Below are positions 35,351 through 42,734 of a stretch of 64,000 nucleotides of DNA, piece by piece. The translations under genes were made by a program, and so were the position numbers. Origin of the DNA: Fibrivirga algicola. GTDB lineage: Bacteria; Bacteroidota; Bacteroidia; Cytophagales; Spirosomataceae. Numbering within the stretch: the first letter of the stretch is position 1; the number at the start of each line of letters is the position of its first letter. Where the stretch lies: positions 372,001 to 436,000 of the forward strand of contig NZ_WAEL01000003.1 in the NCBI RefSeq assembly GCF_011742925.1, written 5' to 3'. The notes under the pieces were generated by a model. It made no database searches, was not told where the DNA came from, and saw only the letters and a list, made by a program, of their open reading frames with translations.

Positions 35351-35932
35351 GTGCAGAACGAACAGGCCGACGAAATAACCCGCATAAGCCGCCTTCAGGC
35401 AGGCGACGAATCGGCGTTTCGCTGGCTGGTCGATACCTATCAGAAGCGGGTGTTTCGCACGGCCCTCGCCATTGTTCCAACGCCCGAAGAAGCGGAAGAC
35501 GTGGCGCAGGAAGTGTTCATTGAAGTATATAGAACAATTGCCAGTTTCCGCGGCGAAGCCAGTCTGGCTACCTGGCTCTATCGACTAACCACGTCGAGGG
35601 CCCTGAAAAAGGAGCGCGATCGTAAACGAAAAAAGCGGTTCGCCTTTCTCACCAGCCTCTTCGACGATGATGAACCTGAACGCTACGACCCGCCCGATTT
35701 TCAGACGCCCGATACCGTACTGGAAGCCAACGAGCGGGTGCAGCTGATTGGCCGGGCAGTACAGTCGCTGGCCGACACGCAAAAAGTCGCCTTTACGCTG
35801 CATTACCAGGAAGAACTGTCGTACCAGGAAATTGCCGACGTGATGCAAACGTCGGTATCGGCGGTCGAATCGCTGCTGTTTCGGGCCCGGCAAACGTTAC
35901 GCAAGAAGTTAACACCGTACATCAGATCATGA
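35351..35932 (+). CDS. ECF-type RNA polymerase sigma factor
   Basis: 193-aa sigma factor with regions sigma2 and sigma4 only. Sigma2 is seen in FRWLVDTYQKRVFRTALAIV followed by EEAEDVAQEVFIEVYRTIASFRGEASLATWLYRL; the linker is acidic (DDDEPERYDPPDF); sigma4 ends LSYQEIADVMQTSVSAVESLLFRARQTLRKKL. The start is a GTG at 35351; no in-frame ATG precedes the conserved part. Its stop overlaps the start of the anti-sigma-like gene (ATGA). With the next two genes it forms a unit laid out like the cnrYXH metal-response system: sigma, small one-pass protein, periplasmic sensor. Confidence 0.92.
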   Translation: MQNEQADEITRISRLQAGDESAFRWLVDTYQKRVFRTALAIVPTPEEAEDVAQEVFIEVYRTIASFRGEASLATWLYRLTTSRALKKERDRKRKKRFAFLTSLFDDDEPERYDPPDFQTPDTVLEANERVQLIGRAVQSLADTQKVAFTLHYQEELSYQEIADVMQTSVSAVESLLFRARQTLRKKLTPYIRS

Positions 35933-36270
35933 ACGAATCAATGCAGGAACCAAACGAAATGCGGGAGTGGGAATCCGATTTTCACCGTTGGGGTGAGCGT
36001 CCCCAACCCGAGATGCGCCCATTTTTTTACACGCGCCTGCAAGCCCGGCTGGCCCAGTCAGTGGAAACAGCCGAGTGGCTGCCGTGGTGGCTGCGTCAGC
36101 CCGCCTATGCCTACTCGGCCCTACTCCTGCTGGTGCTGCTCAATATTGGCGTGGTGGCTGGTGCTGCCTGGTGGACAGACAAACAGGCAACGACTCAAGC
36201 CGCGACGGCGGCTACAGGTGCTTTTCTCGATGAGTATGACATAAATCCGGTTATTCTGGCGTATGAATGA
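35929..36270 (+). CDS. Small one-pass membrane protein, probable anti-sigma factor
   Basis: 113-aa protein. The N-terminal 55 residues are polar and cytoplasmic (EMREWESDFHRWGERPQPEMRPFFYTRLQARL). One membrane segment follows at about 67-88 (AYSALLLLVLLNIGVVAGAAW) and then a short periplasmic tail. No zinc-binding anti-sigma motif (HxxxCxxC) is present. Function as a CnrY-like membrane anti-sigma is inferred from topology and from its place between the sigma gene (4-bp overlap) and the periplasmic sensor gene (8-bp overlap). Confidence 0.7.
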   Translation: MNESMQEPNEMREWESDFHRWGERPQPEMRPFFYTRLQARLAQSVETAEWLPWWLRQPAYAYSALLLLVLLNIGVVAGAAWWTDKQATTQAATAATGAFLDEYDINPVILAYE

Positions 36271-36760
36271 GCAACGGCGCATCCGTCTTTTACTGGGGAT
36301 CATTGCGGCTCTGGTTTTTCTGAATATTGGGTTACTGACCTGGTTCTGGGTACGTCCGGCCGCTACCGAGCACCGGCGGTATCGAACACGCTCAGGTACG
36401 TTTCTGGCCGATACACTTCGGTTTACCGATCAGCAACGGACCCAGTTGGCTGGCCTGCAAAAGACTTATTTCCAGACGATGAAGCAGCAGGAGGCCCCAC
36501 TGAAGCAAGCACGGAAAGCCTACTTCCGGCTGACCGACTCGTCGTTTACCGATGCCCAGCGCCGCCAGCAGGCATTGGCATTCCACGAGCAAGCCGCCAA
36601 TGTAGACTTACTGACGCTGGCCCATTTCGACCGGGTGGCGGGCATCTGCACGCCAGAACAGCGCCAACTGCTCAACAAACTGCTGGGTGAGTTGCCGGGT
36701 CGCGCTTTCCGCATGCCCCGGTCGAGGCGCGCCGGTATGCCCGCCGACTCAACACGGTAA
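36263..36760 (+). CDS. Periplasmic sensor, Spy/CpxP/CnrX-like
   Basis: 165-aa membrane-anchored protein. The N-terminal segment LLLGIIAALVFLNIGLLTWFW anchors it, and the rest is a helical periplasmic domain. Two LTxxQ-like motifs are visible: RFTDQQRTQLAGL and CTPEQRQLLNKL. This is the repeat of the Spy/CpxP/CnrX/ZraP superfamily that senses metal or envelope stress. It has few His and one Cys, so metal binding is not assured. It would transmit a signal to the one-pass protein encoded just upstream, releasing the sigma factor. A strong terminator follows at 36784. Confidence 0.78.
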   Translation: MNEQRRIRLLLGIIAALVFLNIGLLTWFWVRPAATEHRRYRTRSGTFLADTLRFTDQQRTQLAGLQKTYFQTMKQQEAPLKQARKAYFRLTDSSFTDAQRRQQALAFHEQAANVDLLTLAHFDRVAGICTPEQRQLLNKLLGELPGRAFRMPRSRRAGMPADSTR

Positions 36761-36783
36761 AACACCAGCATCAGCAACTTAGG

Positions 36784-36818
36784 AAAGGGATCGCTTTGGT
36801 GAGCGATCCCTTTTTTTT
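36784..36818 (+). terminator. Strong rho-independent terminator of sigma operon
   Basis: AAAGGGATCGCT pairs perfectly with AGCGATCCCTTT around TTGGTG, followed by a run of T. It ends the sigma/anti-sigma/sensor operon 8 bp before the second copy of the putative ECF promoter motif. Confidence 0.9.
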
Positions 36819-36825
36819 CACCCCG

Positions 36826-36855
36826 ACCGCAAGTTTGGTTCAGGAACAGAGCCTA
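36826..36855 (+). promoter_or_regulatory. Putative ECF promoter, copy 2
   Basis: ACCGCAAGTTTG (36826-36837), 7 nt, then AACAG-A-GCCTA (36845-36855), the same as upstream of the sigma factor gene. It lies 112 bp before the start of the barrel gene, directly after the terminator. Confidence 0.55.
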
Positions 36856-36967
36856 AGTACCAACAGCGTGCTAAACAAACCACCGGTTTTTGGTCTTCAT
36901 GCTGTAGCCAACTATCCTATTCCATCGGGTGAGTCTGCCTAGGTAAGCCCTTGTATTACGCAACGTT

Positions 36968-39871
36968 ATGAAGATATTCCTAGCCCACACAACTAGCCGG
37001 GCGGCACTCGGGTTATTCCTTCTGCTGCTGACGGCCACCCTTGGTTTCAGTCAACAGGCAGGTTCGGTCAGTGGCAATGTTACCGGCGCAAAAGGCGATA
37101 CGCTCATTGGCGTAACCGTTCGCGTCAACAGTGTTTCCGACAGCACCATCCGACGAGGAGTGGTTACCGATATCGACGGCCGCTTTCTAATCGACAACCT
37201 GCCAGCTGGCGACTACAAAGTGCTGGCTTCTTTTGTTGGCTATAACACCACCGAGGCTACCCTGCGAATCGATTCGGGCCGCGTGGAGTTACCCACGATT
37301 ATCCTGTTGGAAACTGCCCGGCAGCTCAATGAGGTAATTGTAAAAGGGAAAACGCCCACTGCTGAGCAAAAAGGCGATACGCTCCAGTTCAACGCCAACG
37401 CCTTTAAAGTAAACCGCGACGCGCAGGCGGAGGACCTCGTCAAGAAAATGCCGGGCGTCGACATGAGTGGTGGCGGCATTAAGGTGCAGGGCGAAGATGT
37501 ACGGGAGATTCTGGTTGACGGAAAGCCGTTTTTTGGCGATGACCCAACCATCGCCCTGCGGAACTTGCCCGCCGAGGTTATCGATAAAATCGAGGTATTT
37601 GACCGCCAGAGTGATCAATCGCAGTTTACGGGCGTCAATGACGGCAACACGCTAAAAACCATCAACATCATTACCCGGGCCGACCGGCGTAATGGCCAGT
37701 TTGGCCGGGTCTATGCCGGTGTAGGTACGCCCGTCGACGGCACCGATGCTACGTTTGCCGCGGGGGGTAGTGTAAACCTGTTCAAAGGGGACCGGCGTAT
37801 CTCGATCATCGGGCAAAGCAACAACATCAACCAGCAAAACTTCGCGAGTCAGGATCTGCTGGGCGTACTCGGGGGCGGAGGTGGTGGCGGCAATCAGCGC
37901 CAGGGTGGCGGCGGAGGCGGTCGTGGTGGCCGGGGCGGTGGCGGCGGCGCACCGGGCGGCGGTGGAGGTGGCCAGGGTGGTGGCGGAGGTACCGACAATT
38001 TCCTGGTTGGCCAGCAGGGCGGTATCAACACAACCAATTCGCTGGGCATCAACTACACCGACTCATGGGGCAAGAAAATGACCATTCGCGGTAGCTACTT
38101 CCTCAACCAGAGCACTAACCGCAACGAGCAGTCGCTGCTACGCGAGTACTACAACAACACGGGCGATTCGACCCAGACGTACCGGGAACAGACCTCGAAC
38201 AGCAGCACGAATATGAACCACCGGCTGAACTTCCGGCTGGACTATACCATCAATCGAAACAACTCGATCTTACTGACTCCCCGGCTGAGTTTTCAGACCA
38301 ACGATTCCCGGTCGGTTACCAACAGCGAAACACGGCTAGGCAACAGCCTGCTCAACCGGTCAGATAACACCTTTACCTCGACCAATCAGGGGCTATCATT
38401 CAGTAACTCGCTGTTGTTCCGGCACCGGTTCGAGAAACGCGGTCGTACACTATCGCTGAATCTGGGTACGTCGGTCAACGACCGCGACGGGATGAGCACG
38501 CTGGCCTCGATCAATGATTTTGTGAACGTTGATAGCACCACCCGGCAGGCCATCAACCAACGCACTACCAACCGGTCGAATAGCTACCAGCTATCGGCCA
38601 ACGTGAATTATACAGAACCACTGGGCAAAGGCTTATTGCAACTATCGTATAACGCGGGCATCAACCGCAGCAATTCAGACCGGTTCACGTACCGCCTCAA
38701 CCCTGCATCGGACCGGTACAACCTGCTGGATTCGCTCCTGAGCAACCAGTTCGACAATGATTACCTGACCCAGCGGGCAGGCGTTGGCTACAACGTAAAT
38801 ACCAAAACGTTACGCCTGTCGGCCTCGGTCGATCTGCAACGGGCCGATTTACAAAGCGAACAACTGTTTCCCCGCAACGATATGGTAACGCGGGCCTTTA
38901 CCAACCTGCTGCCCACCGTAACCGCCGACTACCGCTTCACCGACGATCTGCGCCTCCGGTTTACATACCGGACCAACACGCAGGCCCCCAGCATCAATCA
39001 GTTGCAGAACGTACTGAACAATACCAACCCGCTGCTGCAAACCATTGGCAACCCCGACCTGCAACAAAGCTACAGCCACAACCTGTCGGCGCGCTTCACC
39101 AAAACGGCTGTAGAAAAGGCAAGCAGTATTGTGGCCCTGCTCAGTGCCAATTTCACGAATGACCCCATCGGTTCGTCGCTCTTTATTGCTGATAGCGCCA
39201 TGGTAGTGCCGGGCGTCACATCGTCGACGGGTGAAGGCATTTTTCTGCAGAAGGGCACGCAGCTAACCCGCCCCGTCAACACCGAAGATGCCATGAACCT
39301 GCGGGCTTTTGCTTCGTACGGAACGCCACTGACATTCATCAAAAGCAACCTGAATTTCAACACTAGTGCCACTTACAACAGCACGCCAAGTGTGATCAAC
39401 TACCAGGTGAACCGGGCCAACTCGTTTGCGCTGAGCGAGGGCGTGGTGCTCAGCAGTAACATCAGCGAGAAAGTCGATTTCACGCTGTCGTACAACTACG
39501 GCTACAATCAGGTTATCAACACGTTGCGCCCGCAGTTAAACAACTCGTTCAGCACACAACGGGCTGGAGCCAACGTAGTCTGGAACATATGGAAGGGCAT
39601 GGTGCTCCGTTCCGACGTCAACTACCAGCAGTATGCGGGATTATCGGGTGGCTTCAATCAGAAGTTTACGCTCTGGAACGCCAGTTTTGCGCAGCGGTTG
39701 TTCAAAAGTCAGAACGGCGAGCTACGGCTATCAGTTTTCGATTTGCTGAATCAGAACAACAGCATCAGCCGCACGTTCTCGGAGACGTACCTGGAAGACA
39801 GCCGTTCGCTGGTGTTGAACCGTTATTTCATGATGACGTTCACGTATAACCTGCGCCAGTTCAAGGCGTAG
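36968..39871 (+). CDS. TonB-dependent-receptor-like outer membrane beta-barrel
   Basis: 967-aa outer membrane protein. After a signal peptide (to about residue 28, ATLGFSQQ) comes a carboxypeptidase regulatory-like domain (about 30-115: GSVSGNVTGAKGDTLIGVTV, FLIDNLPAGDYKVLASFVGY). A plug domain follows (about 125-235: AEDLVKKMPGVDM, ILVDGKPFFGDDP, IEVFDRQSDQSQFTGV) and then the barrel of the OMP_b-brl_3 type. A Gly-rich low-complexity stretch lies at about 303-345, probably an external loop. The barrel ends MMTFTYNLRQFKA with an aromatic near the end. No TonB box or SusD partner was found. Control by the adjacent sigma operon is inferred from the shared motif upstream. Confidence 0.88.
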   Translation: MKIFLAHTTSRAALGLFLLLLTATLGFSQQAGSVSGNVTGAKGDTLIGVTVRVNSVSDSTIRRGVVTDIDGRFLIDNLPAGDYKVLASFVGYNTTEATLRIDSGRVELPTIILLETARQLNEVIVKGKTPTAEQKGDTLQFNANAFKVNRDAQAEDLVKKMPGVDMSGGGIKVQGEDVREILVDGKPFFGDDPTIALRNLPAEVIDKIEVFDRQSDQSQFTGVNDGNTLKTINIITRADRRNGQFGRVYAGVGTPVDGTDATFAAGGSVNLFKGDRRISIIGQSNNINQQNFASQDLLGVLGGGGGGGNQRQGGGGGGRGGRGGGGGAPGGGGGGQGGGGGTDNFLVGQQGGINTTNSLGINYTDSWGKKMTIRGSYFLNQSTNRNEQSLLREYYNNTGDSTQTYREQTSNSSTNMNHRLNFRLDYTINRNNSILLTPRLSFQTNDSRSVTNSETRLGNSLLNRSDNTFTSTNQGLSFSNSLLFRHRFEKRGRTLSLNLGTSVNDRDGMSTLASINDFVNVDSTTRQAINQRTTNRSNSYQLSANVNYTEPLGKGLLQLSYNAGINRSNSDRFTYRLNPASDRYNLLDSLLSNQFDNDYLTQRAGVGYNVNTKTLRLSASVDLQRADLQSEQLFPRNDMVTRAFTNLLPTVTADYRFTDDLRLRFTYRTNTQAPSINQLQNVLNNTNPLLQTIGNPDLQQSYSHNLSARFTKTAVEKASSIVALLSANFTNDPIGSSLFIADSAMVVPGVTSSTGEGIFLQKGTQLTRPVNTEDAMNLRAFASYGTPLTFIKSNLNFNTSATYNSTPSVINYQVNRANSFALSEGVVLSSNISEKVDFTLSYNYGYNQVINTLRPQLNNSFSTQRAGANVVWNIWKGMVLRSDVNYQQYAGLSGGFNQKFTLWNASFAQRLFKSQNGELRLSVFDLLNQNNSISRTFSETYLEDSRSLVLNRYFMMTFTYNLRQFKA

Positions 39872-39902
39872 CCCATTGCGCTATCAATTTGTGTTATCAA
39901 TC

Positions 39903-40331
39903 ATGCAAGAAGTCACAGACCTCAGTCGCTTTGTCGACGCGCAAGCCAACAACTATGCTGATGCCCTGGCCGAAATCAGGAATGGACGAAAAACAAGCCA
40001 CTGGATGTGGTACGTGTTTCCACAGCTAACGGGCTTGGGCTTTAGCAGTACAGCTCGCTTTTACGGATTAAACACCCTTCATGAAGCAGTTGATTACCTG
40101 AATCATCCCGTACTCGGGCCGCGCCTCATCGATATTGCCACGGCCATGGTGCATGTAGATGGAAAGACGGCCAATCAGATTTTAGGCTCGCCCGATGATA
40201 TGAAGCTACGCTCCAGTATGACTTTGTTTAGTCTTGTTCCTAACACAAATCCCGTTTTTCAGGCGGTGCTGGACAAGTATTACAACGGTGCACCAGACCC
40301 GAAGACACTGGCCCTTTTGGGAGAAGCGTAG
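39903..40331 (+). CDS. DUF1810 family protein
   Basis: Small cytoplasmic protein (142 aa from this ATG) of unknown function. The DUF1810 signature is clear: LSRFVDAQANNYADALAEI, GRKTSHWMWYVFPQLTGLG, YLNHPVLGPRL and LRSSMTLFSL. The frame is open from a TTG at 39876, but the family begins near MQEVTDLSRFV, so 39903 is used. It starts 31 bp after the barrel gene and may be read through from it. Confidence 0.85.
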   Translation: MQEVTDLSRFVDAQANNYADALAEIRNGRKTSHWMWYVFPQLTGLGFSSTARFYGLNTLHEAVDYLNHPVLGPRLIDIATAMVHVDGKTANQILGSPDDMKLRSSMTLFSLVPNTNPVFQAVLDKYYNGAPDPKTLALLGEA

Positions 40332-40374
40332 GGGTGTTTGTAATTGCTAAAGCGCTGGTTGGCTTCGTGCTTTA

Positions 40375-40418
40375 ATGTATTGCTGACGCATAGCCAACCT
40401 AGCACATCAGCAATACAT
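40375..40418. terminator. Hairpin between convergent genes
   Basis: ATGTATTGCTGA (40375-40386) pairs with 40407-40418 over 12 bp. A further pairing AGCCAACC/GGTTGGCT links 40392-40399 with 40357-40364, so two alternative stems exist. It lies between the ends of DUF1810 and the leftward M20 peptidase gene. Confidence 0.5.
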
Positions 40419-40443
40419 GACAACGAACCCACACCCCCGCCTC

Positions 40444-41721
40444 CTACCGCGTCATGCGGTACAGCAGCACCGCCGTGCGCTGGATCAGGAGGGGGTATTC
40501 TTTGAGATTGATTGTTTCTTCGATGCTGTGCGCGCCTTTGCCGGAAGCACCCAGCCCATCCAGGCACGGCAGGTACTGGGCAACGAACGACACATCGCCC
40601 GCACCGCGCGAACCGGGGTCGCCCGCCGTAACCGGACCTAACCCCATATCCCGACTAACCTGATCGACCTGTTGGCGAAGGGCATCATTGCCGGCAGTAG
40701 GCTCCATAGAGGGAATGCCGTCGGCAAACGAGATAGTTGCTTTAGTTAAGGGCAGGCTCTTCTCTACGATCTCACGCATTCGCGTGCGGGCGCTTGCTTT
40801 CTGCGCTTCACCCAGAAAACGCAGGTCTCCTTTCACCAGCGCCGATCCAGCCACAATGTTGGTCTTGCCAATGGTCTCGGCCCTGGCTGTGTTGTCATCG
40901 TAACGTACCTCTGAGCCGCCCACCATTAGACCCGGATTGAAGGTGAGGTACTTTTCCTGCCCCAACGCCCGCCGGAATTCAGTCAGAATACGGGCAGCTT
41001 CATAAATGGCTCCGTAACCCATCGCGCTGAACACCCCCGACGAGTGGCCGGTCCGGGCTTTCACAGTCAGCGTCCAGCTGCTCGACCCGCGCCGCCCCGT
41101 AGTGACACTGTGTAATCCCTGAGCCGTTTCAAACGCCAGGGCTACGTCGCACCGTTTTGCGCGCTCGATGAAATCCTGTCGGCTTCGTTCGCCACCGCCT
41201 GCGCTCTCTTCGTCGCCGGTGAAATACACGGTGATCGATGTGTCGTCGAGCAACTTCTGGGCCTGCAACGCTTTCAACGCGGCAATGATCAGCACGTCGC
41301 CGCCTTTGATGTCGTTGACGCCCTGCCCCGAGGCCGTCGAATCGTTCAGGCGTGTGACGGGTTCCATCGGCAGGCTTTTCTCAAAAACAGTATCGAGGTG
41401 ACCAATCAGGAAAAGTTTCTTCCCCCGTTTACCCTGCCGAGTGGCTACCAGATGACCCGCCCGGTTGACGGAATCGGGTAAGGTGATCCACTCCGTTTTG
41501 AAGCCAAGCTTCTCAAACTCGTCGGCCATCAGCTTCCCCACCGTCCGGACGCCCTCTTTGTTGAGCGTCCCGCTGTTGATGTTCACGACTTTCTCCAGAA
41601 AAGCTTCTGTTTCAGGCAATTGCTTCCGTACGGCGGCAATCACATTTTTCTCGGTCGCTGAGAGGGACTGGCTTCGGGCCGTATACGTGAGTAAAGAAAG
41701 AAGTAGGAAGAGATAGCGCAT
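40444..41721 (-). CDS. M20-family exported metallopeptidase (glutamate carboxypeptidase-like)
   Basis: 425-aa zinc peptidase of the M20A/CPG2 group. Residues 1-18 are a signal peptide (MRYLFLLLSLLTYTARSQS). Metal-site motifs are LIGHLDTVF (His, Asp), GVNDIKGGD (bridging Asp) and FTGDEESAGGG (catalytic Glu, metal Glu), with the dimerisation domain in between and the C-terminal GKGAHSIEE bearing the last His. It probably hydrolyses C-terminal amino acids or N-acyl amino acids in the periplasm. Transcribed leftward with its own promoter downstream of the terminator at 41754-41790. Confidence 0.92.
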   Translation of the reverse strand: MRYLFLLLSLLTYTARSQSLSATEKNVIAAVRKQLPETEAFLEKVVNINSGTLNKEGVRTVGKLMADEFEKLGFKTEWITLPDSVNRAGHLVATRQGKRGKKLFLIGHLDTVFEKSLPMEPVTRLNDSTASGQGVNDIKGGDVLIIAALKALQAQKLLDDTSITVYFTGDEESAGGGERSRQDFIERAKRCDVALAFETAQGLHSVTTGRRGSSSWTLTVKARTGHSSGVFSAMGYGAIYEAARILTEFRRALGQEKYLTFNPGLMVGGSEVRYDDNTARAETIGKTNIVAGSALVKGDLRFLGEAQKASARTRMREIVEKSLPLTKATISFADGIPSMEPTAGNDALRQQVDQVSRDMGLGPVTAGDPGSRGAGDVSFVAQYLPCLDGLGASGKGAHSIEETINLKEYPLLIQRTAVLLYRMTR

Positions 41722-41753
41722 AGGTGGTTGGTTAGTTGATCTGGCATATTAGC

Positions 41754-41790
41754 AAAAAAAGCAGCAACCTGAATCAGGCTGCTGCTTTTT
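41754..41790 (-). terminator. Terminator after NIPSNAP gene
   Basis: AAAAAGCAGCAACCTGA and TCAGGCTGCTGCTTTTT (17-nt arms, one G-T pair) form a stem with long A/T runs. On the leftward strand the T-run follows the stem, 22 bp after the NIPSNAP stop codon. Confidence 0.85.
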
Positions 41791-41811
41791 AGACAAGGTT
41801 GGTCCGGTTGG

Positions 41812-42597
41812 CTAAATCTCGGAGTAGGCCGTTGGGTTCAGCAGGAACATGTCCATGCGCATGAAGTTGTGGGCGTACTCGGGCAGTGAGTTGAGCGTTT
41901 TCCAGGCCGGATCGGCACTGAACGCTTTCCAGTGCGCATCGCGGGCGGCCCGATTCTCAAACGACGTCATGTAGAACATGTTGGGCATTTTGCCACCGGC
42001 TTTCACCTGTCCGCAGAAAACGGTATTGAAGCCCAGCCGCTTGAAGATATCCAGTTCGCCCTGGTTGAACTGACGAATTTTATTCTCGTGCAGTTTCTCC
42101 GTGGCGGCTTCGTAGCTGCGCAATTCATAAATCCGCTCCGACGGGGCCGCCTGCAACGCAGGTACGTTCAGCGTGGGCATGGTTTCAAAGGCTTCCATCA
42201 GAATCGATTCGAACCGGCTGTAAACCGGGTTATTAAACTCCGCATTGATGTAATCCTGCGCGGCGGTGGCGTATTCCTTGTCTTTATCGAGTTTGCCCGA
42301 CAGCTTCATGAACTGATCGGCCGACTTGAACGGGATCAGGACAAACAGCAGCGAATCGATCTGCGTAGGTTTGAATACCCCTACTTTGTTGACACCGGCG
42401 CGATGCAGGGCGGGCATGTACGCTTGCTGCACATACTTTTCGAGGCGTGCCTTCTGGTCTGCGTTTTTAACGTGGTAGACTTTCAGTTGGTAGAACTCAC
42501 GCTTAGGCGCAAAGGCAACCGCTTTCAGCGAAGCAGCTACCAGGGCAATGATAAACCAGATGGCAAACTGGTTTACTTTTTTATGAGAAATAGACAT
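41812..42597 (-). CDS. NIPSNAP family protein, exported
   Basis: 261-aa protein with an N-terminal hydrophobic segment (FAIWFIIALVAASLKAVAFA) that is probably a signal peptide. Two ferredoxin-like NIPSNAP repeats follow: FYQLKVYHVKNADQKARLEKY near 36 and IYELRSYEAATEKLHENKI near 155, with FNTVFCGQVKAGGKMPNMFYMTSFENRAARDAHW. NIPSNAP domains form dimeric alpha/beta barrels; the biochemical role in bacteria is unknown. It is transcribed leftward and diverges from the M3 peptidase gene. Confidence 0.85.
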   Translation of the reverse strand: MSISHKKVNQFAIWFIIALVAASLKAVAFAPKREFYQLKVYHVKNADQKARLEKYVQQAYMPALHRAGVNKVGVFKPTQIDSLLFVLIPFKSADQFMKLSGKLDKDKEYATAAQDYINAEFNNPVYSRFESILMEAFETMPTLNVPALQAAPSERIYELRSYEAATEKLHENKIRQFNQGELDIFKRLGFNTVFCGQVKAGGKMPNMFYMTSFENRAARDAHWKAFSADPAWKTLNSLPEYAHNFMRMDMFLLNPTAYSEI

Positions 42598-42699
42598 GGT
42601 TGTAGTTGACGATTAAACTCCACCTTACAAGCAGCAGAATACCTAAAACTCACCATCAGAAGCGGGAAATAGGTCAGATTCTTCACTTGATAAATCAAG

Positions 42700-42707
42700 T
42701 ATCTTTG
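42700..42707 (+). promoter_or_regulatory. Candidate -7 element for the M3 peptidase gene
   Basis: TATCTTTG matches TAnnTTTG exactly, 27 bp before the start codon. The dyad CTTGATAAATCAAG just upstream (42686-42699) could bind a regulator. No strong -33 TTG lies at the usual distance. Confidence 0.45.
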
Positions 42708-42734
42708 TCGATAACCTTCATCTGAATCAGACCC

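Noticed and set aside
41932-42609. 225-codon rightward open frame
   Set aside because: Antisense to the NIPSNAP gene and without motifs of its own.
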